Virus record (IMG/VR): IMGVR_UViG_3300003690_000165
Span: 1-32,831 of that record
Length of the DNA: 32,831 bases
Strand: one strand, 5' to 3'
Origin: a virus
The notes below the pieces were generated by a model. The model had not been told where the DNA came from. It was given only the letters and a program-made list of their open reading frames with translations, and did not search any database. Positions 20,101 through 29,000 of the stretch are shown in pieces (the stretch's first letter is position 1; the number at the start of each line of letters is the position of its first letter). A program made the translations under genes and the position numbers.

Positions 20101-23100
20101 AACCACCTGTAGAGTGGGGGAAGGTAACTATAGCAAAGGGGTTGAATAGACAAAGGGTTAGAGATGTAGTTAATAACCTTCCATTAGATCTGAAAATATC
20201 TCTAAAGAATATCCGTATAACTGGAGGTAGTGATCGGGAAATAGCTAGTCAGATATTCCAGGAGTATCTAGAAGATAGTATACTAAAAGGTAATCTCCAA
20301 CCCTTTGCTGAATACTTGAACCGTACTGGATTTACTGAAGCTGCTGAGGATATGACAGCACAGGTATTCCAAGTAGGTGCGAGGAACCTCACCCCTGCCG
20401 GAAATGCTAGAGAGTTAATGAAACGGTTTAGAGCGAAGGATAGTGTATTTAATATAAAGCGGCTGGCTGACGAATTCGCAGATTATGCTAGAGCGAGCAG
20501 TAAACAAGACTATATAGATATTAGTTTTGATAAAGATATCAGTTGGTTCATTGGTGATAGACCCCTAGACGTCAAGGAAGTAGTAGATCGGGCTCGTAAT
20601 CAATTCGATGCCTTTGAATCTATCTGGCCAAAACGTCTCTCCACACTAAGAGGAGACGTCCCTAATCAAGACCTCATCCACGTGGACAACATGATCCAAC
20701 TTATGGATGAGTATAATGTGATCTACAACGAGGCGTTTACTAAGTTTAATAACTTCCGTACCACCCACTTTGCCAACAGACCTAAAAACCTAAAGGATAA
20801 GGTTGCCCAGGGTAAGTTCTGGGATGAATACTTCTACAACAAGCAGGTCATATTTGACGATGTTGAGAAGGTAGCTAACGATATGCTTAAAACCCGTGAG
20901 GTACCGATTAGCGCCTTCCTAGCTAGGGCAGAACAACCACCTCACGTAATGCCAGCATTAAATGGGACTATCTCTACAAATGATGTGGTACAACTGTTAG
21001 GCGGCGGTAGTCCTCAGGACCTAGATCAATCTGTACTAAGTGAGTTCCTCCAGACCCTGGCAGATAAAGATACTTGGATTGCAACTATCCGTGGTAAAGC
21101 TAATATGATGGGTAAGTACCACAAGATCGCTGATGAGATGATTGAACAGGTATGGAGTGAGGAGAGGATAGGTCAAGTATATGATAGACTAGTCACCCAA
21201 CAATTCCCGATGATTCAAAATGCAGTAAAGGAATATAACTCTCCTCTATTCCAGCAGATTCACGACATTGAACAGGAGATGGGTCAAGTAGCTAGGCTGA
21301 GAGGTTGGGATGAGAGTAGACAGAATTTAATCCGCCAGTGGGTGGATGATAGTGCAAATGAGTTAAATAAGAACCTTCACCTCCAACAGATACAGTGGAC
21401 AAAACCAAGTGGGATAAGGACTTATGGAGGTCCTAGTAAAAAGATAAAGATATTTAGCACTAATGAAGAGTTGTTCGATGCGGGGGATGTATCAGAGATT
21501 AGCGCTGGCTTTGGCAGGTGGTTATCTAATATTCAAAAAGAGCAGATTGGAGGGACTCTCTGGGATGGAGATGAACTCCGAGAGGCAGGTCATAGATGGG
21601 TGACAACCGCAGTTGACTATTTCCCTCCACCCCGACGTGCAGCGATTAGAGATAACTTTGGCAAAGTAGCAGAAGCTAATGAAGCATATCAGATTGATTT
21701 ACGTATAGGTCTCCAAGAGCAATTTGGTGATACTGTCACTGTTTGGAGAGGAGTTAGACTGAAGGATTTTGGTACTCTAGGTACCGGTGGCCATGAGTAT
21801 ATAAATGTAACGTTAAATAAAGACACTGCAGCGAGTTTCTCTGATCTGAGCGGTGCCGGTATTGTTCAGAGAATGGAGATACCTACTAATGAAATAGTGG
21901 CGTTGGGTAGTGGACCTGAATCGGAGTTAATAATCCATAATAGAGCATTTAGGGAGGTAGATACACAACTCAAAATACACCTAGACCGTGAACAGAGTAT
22001 TAGAGACTTTCTCACTCTCAAAGAGGTGAATAGGCAGAACGTAACTGAAGTATTTAACTCTCTTAACCAGGCAATTACTGAGATGGAAGGTGCAGGTGTG
22101 CATCCGACTATGGTAAATAGTGTTAGAGAACGACTGAGGAAACTCTATAAAGCTGACTTCGAAGTTTCTGAGTTACCCTCTGCAGCACTATTTGACTTTG
22201 CAGATGCACTGAGAGACATAGAAATACCTCCCTTCGAGTTCAAACCCCGCACTTGGCGTGAAACTAGAAACGCTGCCTACGATGATGCAAGTAAGCTCTA
22301 CTTCAACTCATTCGCAGACTACGCTCATCCAACTGCTGTCAACCAATTCATGCGAAGTATATTCCCTTATTGGACATACGAAGCTCACCGTTGGCACTGG
22401 ATAATGAGAGAAGCAATAAGACATCCAGGCACGGCTGCGGCGTGGGGTAAGTATATGGACTACTCAGACAATGGGTACATACCACTACCCTTCTCGGACT
22501 CCATGCAGTTCAACCCCCTGAGAGGGACTATCTTCATGGGTGGGATGTCTAGACTAATGCGCCGAGACTTCCCTGAGTTCCAGGACAATATGCCTGCGAT
22601 TGCTGAACCAATAGACATGCTAGGTAGATTTGGGTTCTATCCCAACGTAGCTATCATGGGTATATTACAATTCATAGGTCCAGGTGACCCTAGACGGAGA
22701 CAGGCTTATAGTCAAGTAATACCCTCTACTTGGATGAGTATCCTGTATGGACTACAAGGTATTCCAGGTACAGATAGCTTCAATCGTCTGACTGAGATTT
22801 TATTCCCTGAACCTTTTAGAGACTACTACACAATGTTGGCAGCGGGAGATATGATAGCAAATAACCCTGCCATCTATAATCCTGATGAGATTAGTGCAGT
22901 AGATATATGGACTAAGAAGTTCAGGGGTACCAAGCTACTACCTTCTGAACAAGAGCTTTGGGATAAAGCATTTAGAGCTTCTTCTAAGAGTCTATTACTA
23001 ATGAACCAAGCTGGTGTGCTTAGAATGCAACCTAAAACTCTAATACTAGCGCAACAGGAAGTTAGGGAACTGATAGAGGACTGGACAGGTGTTAGCGTAG

Positions 23101-24125
23101 AGAGACAAGAAGCTCTTAATCGTAGAGGTATGAGATATAATGACTTCATCCGTAAATACTTAACCTTAGAACAAATGGAAATACTCAATAACCTAGACGC
23201 CTTTAAAATCTGGGCAGGGAAAGTAATTCCATTACTACCTTCCCTTGAAGGTAGAGAACGAGTTATCCACTATGAGTTCTGGGACAGCGTAGTAAGGAGT
23301 AGAGAGGACGCAGCTGGATTAGGTATATTCCACCCTGAAACAGGTGAACAGATATCTAAAGGTATGGAGCAGATAGACGCAGACTTTAGACTGACGGGTA
23401 ATTCTACTGTATGGAAAAGTGACCTAGGAGATATTCAAGGTGCACTGAATGATTTTAGAAATATACTAAGTACACTGCCACAGTATAAGGATATCCCTAT
23501 CACCCGTGAACAGCGAGAGGCAGTATGGGCAGAGACTGGTATACATCCCTTGGCGTGGAGTCCTGAGGAGGAGATACTATTTAGTTACTATGAGGTACAG
23601 GTAAAAGAGGTAACTAGATTCAATGAGGACGTAGGTAGGTATGAGAAGTACCTAGACTGGGATACTTTCTGGGCACAGAGAGAGACTATCCTCAGCATGG
23701 TAAAGGAAAGGAATTATGAGTTCTATCTTAGATTAATAAATAAAATAGATAAGAACCTAACTGAACTAGGCCGGGTGTTTAGACAGTATAGTAGAGAATG
23801 GAAAACACCTTATAGAGGGATAACTCAAATAGTTCTAGAGACCTTTACAGACGAAGAGAGAAGTATTATCCGCAGTTACCGCTCTGCTACCCTAGAGGAA
23901 CAAAATAGACTACGTGAGCTAAAGAATGACCAAGGTAAGATAATATCTACTTATGATGCTAAACTAACGGGAACTAGAAAACGCTGGAGAGAAGTTAACC
24001 CAGAAGGTGAAGCCTGGATGTTGTTCTTTGGTGATGTAAGTACAGCAACTACCGATGAAGCTTGGGAGATATACCTAGCTTTTAAGGTACAACATGACAT
24101 AGCTAGTGGGTTGGGGAGCGAATAA
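17136..24125 (+). CDS. giant virion/ejection-type protein (2,329 aa) with predicted ADP-ribosyltransferase domain
   Basis: GTG 17136 follows AGGAGG by about ten bases. The protein lies between portal and scaffold, where inner-capsid or ejection proteins are encoded. It is mostly helical, with segments such as DPLTYVGFG (near 352), FLVFGAYGPFNLLEGI (near 655) and FPYWTYEAHRWHW (near 1742) that recall large phage virion proteins. Residues about 1440-1612 look like an ADP-ribosyltransferase of the R-S-E class: TVWRGV with R1538, EYINVTLNKDTAASFS with T1559 in the place of the S-T-S strand, and GPESELIIH with E1595 and E1597 forming the ExE pair. Such a domain would transfer ADP-ribose from NAD+ to a host target, as packaged T4 Alt does. 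Composition matches the neighbours. The virion role is inferred from place and size, the ART call from motifs only. Confidence 0.8.
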   Translation: MVDLLFPDSGVSKIDEQRAALVTSRQELAAMDRTLQLLIQDKTDALSRDSRLTWQDYILTAIDRIDPIVTFFDEDGNLQFGSPEELVSLFRNEGGFEHLNAEDVEWLTGVISRAKEEIAERLTETIPLEKFYLEQKAGNVRAISDMTIEETVKALAFGDRPVLTPAQAFRYNQQLSVILQRAGDLTETEKTEAWTRDILNRMSEINAEREASIQGMVSLGFPEIGMWRQLYMGVVSPAILGLEAVQAYSKYYVMPWAAAVLIEGKKLNAIYNSVFPTLALPQGDVSLGPLAAWQFGLVTLEKLAPFDFKLDELEMSFKELDRDNNRWMAYSKAYEEWEANGAVKLGIELALDPLTYVGFGITTKILKPIPLVGKHLAAFNHGYMQFTDDMVSGVFKSVRGFPKTIAMKSMIKSSDIHVSLLNNFFRVSGKYIDDLGTKSGGELVAGWMKLAALLVGKGKLLGSGPIQQIQTTLMQSSSKRVIRPEQISGTALKLLRSDIITKVDDVTVTQFSDVQNYFNKALADDSDANITQTAQKLVEILSPGQSGQPRILKEMTGALRTWIADLRADMIKLTTPRGNEGGFSIVERVVKEAFTSEDDILRIPTQVLHEGSFLGYQYQKGIVSGMLSGVDATTRLLWTNWLEKKLIIPFSRAFLVFGAYGPFNLLEGIMKPLLEDLPALFVSKRFGFMGTKWSPKHRHDVIARGIERKVTELEGGAIVEQLGPIGDGDMGNIAERILALRISKNFDAYHWMVRMFGRIGLNQRADFMVKATHRELWRQDYETMQVLDKEFIKLWRKYPGIDSEFDGMMETILRDALTVDEATFRETVEIALRTIPEHRVEQVLKRFPDLGVEYRQIITEGVRSGEMFSNPKFFGNLREVAVNVTLRHPRDMSRRFDKLVAEFRKLQPQNYKELLNKFNQVLELTHLRQRVHHSIQKQADLVARGKSVADKDKMFNEVYEGLQDFLRTSNDSISAMTTQMKHHLEIQLQPPVEWGKVTIAKGLNRQRVRDVVNNLPLDLKISLKNIRITGGSDREIASQIFQEYLEDSILKGNLQPFAEYLNRTGFTEAAEDMTAQVFQVGARNLTPAGNARELMKRFRAKDSVFNIKRLADEFADYARASSKQDYIDISFDKDISWFIGDRPLDVKEVVDRARNQFDAFESIWPKRLSTLRGDVPNQDLIHVDNMIQLMDEYNVIYNEAFTKFNNFRTTHFANRPKNLKDKVAQGKFWDEYFYNKQVIFDDVEKVANDMLKTREVPISAFLARAEQPPHVMPALNGTISTNDVVQLLGGGSPQDLDQSVLSEFLQTLADKDTWIATIRGKANMMGKYHKIADEMIEQVWSEERIGQVYDRLVTQQFPMIQNAVKEYNSPLFQQIHDIEQEMGQVARLRGWDESRQNLIRQWVDDSANELNKNLHLQQIQWTKPSGIRTYGGPSKKIKIFSTNEELFDAGDVSEISAGFGRWLSNIQKEQIGGTLWDGDELREAGHRWVTTAVDYFPPPRRAAIRDNFGKVAEANEAYQIDLRIGLQEQFGDTVTVWRGVRLKDFGTLGTGGHEYINVTLNKDTAASFSDLSGAGIVQRMEIPTNEIVALGSGPESELIIHNRAFREVDTQLKIHLDREQSIRDFLTLKEVNRQNVTEVFNSLNQAITEMEGAGVHPTMVNSVRERLRKLYKADFEVSELPSAALFDFADALRDIEIPPFEFKPRTWRETRNAAYDDASKLYFNSFADYAHPTAVNQFMRSIFPYWTYEAHRWHWIMREAIRHPGTAAAWGKYMDYSDNGYIPLPFSDSMQFNPLRGTIFMGGMSRLMRRDFPEFQDNMPAIAEPIDMLGRFGFYPNVAIMGILQFIGPGDPRRRQAYSQVIPSTWMSILYGLQGIPGTDSFNRLTEILFPEPFRDYYTMLAAGDMIANNPAIYNPDEISAVDIWTKKFRGTKLLPSEQELWDKAFRASSKSLLLMNQAGVLRMQPKTLILAQQEVRELIEDWTGVSVERQEALNRRGMRYNDFIRKYLTLEQMEILNNLDAFKIWAGKVIPLLPSLEGRERVIHYEFWDSVVRSREDAAGLGIFHPETGEQISKGMEQIDADFRLTGNSTVWKSDLGDIQGALNDFRNILSTLPQYKDIPITREQREAVWAETGIHPLAWSPEEEILFSYYEVQVKEVTRFNEDVGRYEKYLDWDTFWAQRETILSMVKERNYEFYLRLINKIDKNLTELGRVFRQYSREWKTPYRGITQIVLETFTDEERSIIRSYRSATLEEQNRLRELKNDQGKIISTYDAKLTGTRKRWREVNPEGEAWMLFFGDVSTATTDEAWEIYLAFKVQHDIASGLGSE

Positions 24126-24261
24126 CTAGCTGTGATATTAATAGATAAACAATTAAATAGCCCTTATTTTAATCTCCTGGGATATGTGTATAACTCCCTG
24201 AATATCAGGCTGGCACCCACCTGAACAATTATATAAACAGTCTCAACGCACCATAGGCTAC
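24126..24261. other. short gap after the giant gene
   Basis: No gene is seen. A small inverted repeat, CCTGAATATCAGG, is present near 24202-24214. No T-run follows it, so no terminator can be called; late transcription may continue through into the scaffold gene in addition to the local promoter. Confidence 0.4.
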
Positions 24262-24290
24262 TTGACACAGGCAATACACCGTGATATAAT
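24262..24290 (+). promoter_or_regulatory. sigma-70 promoter for scaffold and capsid
   Basis: TTGACA (24262-24267), 17 bases, TATAAT (24285-24290), followed by GGAGGTGAAG and ATG 24307. An extra promoter here would raise scaffold and capsid levels above that of the giant gene. Confidence 0.85.
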
Positions 24291-24306
24291 CTTATGGAGG
24301 TGAAGA

Positions 24307-24867
24307 ATGCTAGATGATTCTAAAGATGGAGATGGACAGAACACTGGAGATGGAGACGGGGAAGGTGAAGGTGGCGGGGTTGATAAAAGTACACCATCTA
24401 CTTCTAAAATGGTCAAAGAATCTGACCTCATGGCAGTGAAAAGTCAAAATAAGGAAGCTAATGAGAAGGTAACTAACCTTACTTTTGACCTCTCCACTTC
24501 TAATGACAAGGTTACTAAACTTGAAGCCGAGATATTAGGCTTAACTGAAAAGGTAACTAATGCTGCATCCTCTGAAGATGTAGAGAAGCTGAAGTCTGAA
24601 CTGGCGGCCAGTACGGAAAGCCGTGAGAGGTTGGAGAAACAACTTCTCGATAATAGAGTAAATAGTTTAGTCACTACACATAAGATAGATAAGGCTAAAC
24701 TGGAAGGTAAGTCCTCAGACCAGCTTGACCTCCTGGAGGAGGTTCTAAAGGGTACGAGTGAAAGTAGCAAAGGGTTTGATCTTAGCGGAGGCGGTGGAGG
24801 AACAATTCGACCTGAGAAACCTAGAGATAGAATCCTAGCTGCGTTAAATGCAGAGAATAACCGTTAA
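24307..24867 (+). CDS. capsid scaffolding protein
   Basis: The product precedes the major capsid gene and has scaffold character: an acidic, glycine-rich N-terminus (DGDGQNTGDGDGEGEGGG), a long charged coiled coil from about residue 38 to 125 (EKVTNLTFDLSTSNDKVTKL and onward), a serine/glycine linker (DLSGGGGGT) and a short basic tail (RPEKPRDRILAALN) of the kind that touches the capsid shell. No protease domain is present. Scaffolds guide procapsid assembly and are then removed. Start and GGAGGTGA site are clear. Confidence 0.8.
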   Translation: MLDDSKDGDGQNTGDGDGEGEGGGVDKSTPSTSKMVKESDLMAVKSQNKEANEKVTNLTFDLSTSNDKVTKLEAEILGLTEKVTNAASSEDVEKLKSELAASTESRERLEKQLLDNRVNSLVTTHKIDKAKLEGKSSDQLDLLEEVLKGTSESSKGFDLSGGGGGTIRPEKPRDRILAALNAENNR

Positions 24868-24885
24868 TAAAGGAAGGATAAACAG

Positions 24886-25935
24886 ATGGCCGTAGTTGGT
24901 CACTGGGAAAACCTGGCAGAAGCTGAGAAGCTTACGCAGTCTATGTTGCTCTCTGGAGTAATAGACACTGTGATAGAAGCTGGTCAGTTGATACCAAGGA
25001 TGCCCATTAAACAGATATCAGGATTAGACCTTGTTTACAACCGTGAGAAGTCTAGCAATGCTCAGGATGGCGCTGGATTCTATGACATCCGAGAGCAGAT
25101 TACCTGGACATCTGACGTAAGTTATGACAAGGTGACAGTACCTCTGAAGCGAGTCATTAGACAGGACCCAATTGACAAGTTTGTAGAGATGACTTACAAC
25201 AACGTCAATGACTATAAAGCTCTGATGATCCAACAGTTGGCGAAGCGAGTAACTAGATTCCTTGAACACCAGATTATCTATGGGGATGTCACCTATGGAG
25301 GGTCAAAACAGTTTGATGGTCTCCACGCAATGGCAGAGGAACTTACTGGTGACTTAGACGTAGATATGGGTGAAGCTGGTCTATCCCTTATGACTCTGAG
25401 GAAAACCTTAGATGCTTGTAAAGTAGACCCAGATAAAGCAGGTGCAGAAGGTGTGTTCTGGTTGTTCCCACGTGAGATAGCTAGACGAATGTCTGCTGCT
25501 TACTTTGAACAGGGGATAACCACTGGCGGTTCTAACACATTAAGTCAATCATCCTTAATCTCTCAATCAATAAACGATGCGGGTAGACGGGTGATGGCTT
25601 TTGACAACATACCTATAATAGTTTCAGACTTCCTCCAAGCAGAACAAGATAATACTGGAGTAGGTAGTGATGCTAGAGCATTGTATACTGCTGACGATAA
25701 ACAGTATTCAGTGTTCCTCATACGAATGGGACAGACTGAAGATGGTGGTCTCTCCATGCTGTTTGGTGGTGGTGGGAGTGAAACAGGAGAAGTATTTAGG
25801 CGAGAGACATTTGAGAAACTAGAGGACTTTGACTCTGGCGGAGAACGTCTTGTCACCTACATGGCTCCAGCACTGGGTGCACAGCATAGTCTTGCAAGGA
25901 TATACGACATAGAGGATGTAGCCGTAGTAATATAG
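24886..25935 (+). CDS. major capsid protein (HK97-type fold expected)
   Basis: The 349-residue product follows the scaffold gene and has the look of an HK97-type capsid protein: an N-terminal helical part (LAEAEKLTQSMLLSGVIDTV), an extended loop region (SGLDLVYNREKSS), the spine-like helix FVEMTYNNVNDYKALMIQQL, a peripheral domain with FDGLHAMAEELTG, and a C-terminal beta part in which a named motif (FDNIPIIVSDFL) is typical of these shells. ATG 24886 follows AAGGAAGGA. It forms the head shell. The call rests on pattern and position. Confidence 0.88.
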   Translation: MAVVGHWENLAEAEKLTQSMLLSGVIDTVIEAGQLIPRMPIKQISGLDLVYNREKSSNAQDGAGFYDIREQITWTSDVSYDKVTVPLKRVIRQDPIDKFVEMTYNNVNDYKALMIQQLAKRVTRFLEHQIIYGDVTYGGSKQFDGLHAMAEELTGDLDVDMGEAGLSLMTLRKTLDACKVDPDKAGAEGVFWLFPREIARRMSAAYFEQGITTGGSNTLSQSSLISQSINDAGRRVMAFDNIPIIVSDFLQAEQDNTGVGSDARALYTADDKQYSVFLIRMGQTEDGGLSMLFGGGGSETGEVFRRETFEKLEDFDSGGERLVTYMAPALGAQHSLARIYDIEDVAVVI

Positions 25936-25977
25936 GGTACTAGGACATAATAGGCACTATGGAAGAGGAGTTGGGCT

Positions 25978-26790
25978 GTGCCAAGAAATATAACAATGCC
26001 TTGGATTCAGACTGAGCATGGGATGAGTATTGTTTATCCCCGTGATGCAGTCTATACAGGAGACCTTCTAGGTCTTAATCAGATACTAAAAGATGGACTA
26101 CATAATGTAAGTACGTCGCAGCAGTTACCTATAGGTACTATGATCTATGATCTGGGTGGAGATAGTGTCTATAGATACGCTGAGTATGGTGACACCACCA
26201 AAGCTGGAGATGTAGTTCAAGCAGAACAGCCGGATCCTGCACATGATGACCTTAATCCGGCCGGATCAGGTACTGGAGCAGGGGTAACAGCGGGTAGTAC
26301 AATTATCTCAATTGCTACTAGTATTACTCTAGTAGTAAATGAGTATGCAAATGGGTTCATGGTAATTGAAGCAGATACTGGTAAAGCTTATAGGTATGTT
26401 ATTGAGTCCAATGAGGTTGCTGCTGGTGCTTCTAATGCGAATGTAGTACTTTGGGATAATGGACTTGAGATTGCTATAGACTCTACCAGTGATGTAAAGT
26501 TGATTAAGAATCGCTGGAAGGAAGTAATTATCTGTCCTACAACTCTGACTGCTGACGTCGCAGGTGTAGGTATGGGTGTAGGTGCGGATGGTAGCTTTGG
26601 GTGGATTCAGACTAGAGGACCAGCAGCTGTACTAACAGCAGGTAGCTTGGTAGTAGGCAATAATGCAGTACCATTGACTACAGCAGGGGCAGTGGGACCA
26701 TCTGCTGGTCACATACTACCTAATATAGGTAGAGTGATGGATGTAGGCCCGACTACTGAACATAGTCTGATATTCCTTACTCTAGAGTAA
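25978..26790 (+). CDS. head decoration / stabilisation-like protein, 270 aa
   Basis: GTG 25978 follows GAGGAG. The protein is beta-rich and glycine/alanine-rich, with GSGTGAGVTAGSTIISIATS in the middle and a C-terminal barrel-like part (FGWIQTRGPAAVLTAGSLVV, then GHILPNIGRVMDVG). Proteins of this composition directly after the major capsid gene commonly decorate or cement the shell. No cysteine or catalytic pattern is seen. It is followed by a strong hairpin at 26799-26838, which may set its level relative to downstream genes. Confidence 0.65.
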   Translation: MPRNITMPWIQTEHGMSIVYPRDAVYTGDLLGLNQILKDGLHNVSTSQQLPIGTMIYDLGGDSVYRYAEYGDTTKAGDVVQAEQPDPAHDDLNPAGSGTGAGVTAGSTIISIATSITLVVNEYANGFMVIEADTGKAYRYVIESNEVAAGASNANVVLWDNGLEIAIDSTSDVKLIKNRWKEVIICPTTLTADVAGVGMGVGADGSFGWIQTRGPAAVLTAGSLVVGNNAVPLTTAGAVGPSAGHILPNIGRVMDVGPTTEHSLIFLTLE

Positions 26791-26798
26791 AGTAAACA

Positions 26799-26838
26799 GG
26801 GAGGGTAGGTAGAGATGCACCCTTCTATCTGCCCTTCC
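26799..26838 (+). other. strong RNA hairpin between genes
   Basis: GGGAGGGTAGGTAGA (26799-26813) pairs fully with TCTATCTGCCCTTCC (26824-26838), 15 pairs of which three are G-U, around a ten-base loop. No T-run follows. It probably protects or separates the upstream message or slows transcription. Confidence 0.6.
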
Positions 26839-26851
26839 TAGAGGATAACTT

Positions 26852-27064
26852 ATGCCTTTACCAGTTGAAACCTTAACACCAAATAGTAGTCGTGAGGAAA
26901 TTCAAGCTGCGATTAGTGCTTCCATCTCCCAGTGTATGAGTGAAGGGGGTAAAGAGCAGGAACAGTGTGTAGCTATAGCCCAGGAGATAGCTAGAAAGAC
27001 CACTGGAGATGGTGGTGGAAATGTAGCAGGAAGGAAAATTAGAGCAGGTTTAGAACAAGCTTAA
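26852..27064 (+). CDS. small hypothetical structural-region protein, 70 aa
   Basis: ATG 26852 follows AGAGGATAACTT. The sequence SREEIQAAISASISQCMSEG and QEQCVAIAQEIARKTTG is a helical hairpin with two cysteines ten to fifteen residues apart; short proteins with this '.qa.aIa...' pattern are often seen in phage structural regions. The C-terminus is glycine-rich and basic. Function unknown. Confidence 0.65.
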   Translation: MPLPVETLTPNSSREEIQAAISASISQCMSEGGKEQEQCVAIAQEIARKTTGDGGGNVAGRKIRAGLEQA

Positions 27065-27108
27065 TAGAATAACCGTTAGCACTTGGAGATAAAGAAAGGA
27101 CCACTAAG

Positions 27109-27408
27109 ATGCCAACACTTGTACAAATAGGTGAAGAGCAGGTAACAGTCGCAGATAGCGCCAAATCGCTTACTGCAGCTGAGATTACTAATAAAGTAAT
27201 CATGGCTCGGATGAAGCTAGAGACTGCTCAAATTAGGTACAATGCAAAAACAGACCCCACTGCCGGTGGTACAGAGGGGTCTTTTATTATGGATATAGGG
27301 GATGAGATAGAAGTGTGGGGTCAAAAGGATCTATTTGGATTTCGAGGTTTTAGAACGGGCACTCCAAGTGGCAAACTCCAGGTACAGTACTTTGGTAGTG
27401 GGGATTAA
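27109..27408 (+). CDS. small structural protein, 99 aa
   Basis: ATG 27109 follows AAAGGACCACTAAG. The product is beta-rich: VQIGEEQVTVADSAKSLTAA, then MDIGDEIEVWGQKDLFGFRG and a C-terminal GKLQVQYFGSGD. This sheet-like make-up with alternating glycine suits a small head- or tail-associated barrel. It lies two bases before the fibre-like gene. No specific family is recognised. Confidence 0.65.
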   Translation: MPTLVQIGEEQVTVADSAKSLTAAEITNKVIMARMKLETAQIRYNAKTDPTAGGTEGSFIMDIGDEIEVWGQKDLFGFRGFRTGTPSGKLQVQYFGSGD

Positions 27409-27410
27409 CT

Positions 27411-28997
27411 ATGTCTATAAAGACTGTAAGTAAGTTAAGGAGTCTAGGCGGTGGTCCACTATACCTGGATGCTGATGGTGATACCTATGTAGAGGCACCT
27501 ACTGATGATACTATCGAATGGTATATTGGTGGTAACCTCAATATGTCATGGACAGATGGAGAAATAACTGTCTTAGATGCAAAGGATTCTGCCTGGGGTA
27601 CAGGTATTGATACGGTATTAAGGTGGTCTACTGCGGACGCTAGTAACCACGCACTTGCCTTGGGGTTAGGAGATAGTAGTCAAGCACTACATATCACAGA
27701 TAAAGGTGCTATTGCTACAGACTGGAACATCGGGGCTACCACACATCCCAATGTCTACATTCACTCCAACACGACGCCTGCTACTGACTACTTACGGTTG
27801 GGAGGCCACGATGGGACCACGGCGTATGTAGATGTTGTAGGAGGGACAACTCTTGCTGTGCAGGTAGACGGCGTAACTCAGTACAGTGCCGATGCTACGA
27901 ATCTGATAGCTATCGACAATAATGCGTTTGCAGCAGGGGCAGGGGCAGACTCTCGTATCTACTACGATGGCACAGATACCTTCTGGGACTTGAGAGCAGT
28001 GGGTACGGGTGATCTGATGATTGCCCTTGCGGGTAGTTTTCCAAGTCCCGACGCAGAGAAAGTACACATCTGGAGGGGCAGTGCGGGTGTTGTAGACGGT
28101 ACTGCTGTTTCTGCGCTTGTTCTTGAAGATGACGGCGATGTGAGCCTTAATCTACTTGGGCCAAACGCTAATAATAAGTCAATACAGTTCGGAGAACCTT
28201 CTTCAAACTATAGAGGACAGCTTATCTTTCGAGGAAGTGGTGGATCTCCTGCAGATACATTCCAGTTCGACATAGCTACCACAGTAAGAATGCAGCTTAA
28301 TGCCACAGGACTGGATCTCCTCAACAACAGTCTTCTCAACGTCGGTGCTGCCGGGAACGACTGGACGGCTAACACGCTTACTCTTAGCAGCGATAATAGC
28401 GGAGGTAACCAGCGTATTATCGTCGAAAACACTTCAGCTAACGCTGCTAGCCACGCTATCATAGCTGCAACAGTTAAAGGTGCTTCAGCTGGAGACCCCA
28501 AGATTCTTCTGACAGTTGATGGTGTTGCCGTCTATGCTAACGGGATAGATGCTTCTACTGCGGCTTGGGTATGGTCTCTCAGTGAGTATTTAGGAACAAA
28601 CGACCGGATGCGGCTTGCCAGCGATACAGGGGTGTTGAGCGTGGATGGTGCGGGAGCGGGTAATGGCCTTCCCACCCTCTTCGATGAATACGATGACGCA
28701 GCAGAACTTCGCACCTTTCAGATGGCTAACGTCCCTTGCTCTATGATTACTAGGGAGCAGCAGGTAGCAAATCAGAAGCGACTTGTAGAGATAGGTGTTG
28801 CAGAGTGGGCAATCCAAGAAGACGGTTCACACCATTGGATGATGCGGGTACAGCCCATGAACAGACTGCTTGCAGGAGGCATCTATCAGAACCGTCAGCT
28901 AATAGACGAACAGGCAGAAACCATTGCAGCGTTGAACGAGCGTATGGATACTCCATACAAGGAGCTAAATCGTAGACTACAGGCTATAGGAGCGTAA
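27411..28997 (+). CDS. fibre-like structural protein, 528 aa
   Basis: The product consists of many short beta repeats with regularly spaced glycines and aspartates (for example YLDADGDTYVEAPTDDTIEW, LRLGGHDGTTAYVDVVGG, SRIYYDGTDTFWDLRAVG), as in trimeric fibres, followed by a C-terminal part with FDEYDDAAELR and a terminal helix (LIDEQAETIAALNERM) likely to trimerise or chaperone the fibre. From about 27.7 kb the DNA is richer in G+C and uses fewer CTA and AGA codons than its neighbours, which suggests that this receptor- or head-binding part came from elsewhere. It is probably a head or tail fibre; the attachment place cannot be told. Confidence 0.7.
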   Translation: MSIKTVSKLRSLGGGPLYLDADGDTYVEAPTDDTIEWYIGGNLNMSWTDGEITVLDAKDSAWGTGIDTVLRWSTADASNHALALGLGDSSQALHITDKGAIATDWNIGATTHPNVYIHSNTTPATDYLRLGGHDGTTAYVDVVGGTTLAVQVDGVTQYSADATNLIAIDNNAFAAGAGADSRIYYDGTDTFWDLRAVGTGDLMIALAGSFPSPDAEKVHIWRGSAGVVDGTAVSALVLEDDGDVSLNLLGPNANNKSIQFGEPSSNYRGQLIFRGSGGSPADTFQFDIATTVRMQLNATGLDLLNNSLLNVGAAGNDWTANTLTLSSDNSGGNQRIIVENTSANAASHAIIAATVKGASAGDPKILLTVDGVAVYANGIDASTAAWVWSLSEYLGTNDRMRLASDTGVLSVDGAGAGNGLPTLFDEYDDAAELRTFQMANVPCSMITREQQVANQKRLVEIGVAEWAIQEDGSHHWMMRVQPMNRLLAGGIYQNRQLIDEQAETIAALNERMDTPYKELNRRLQAIGA

Positions 28998-29000
28998 GTT

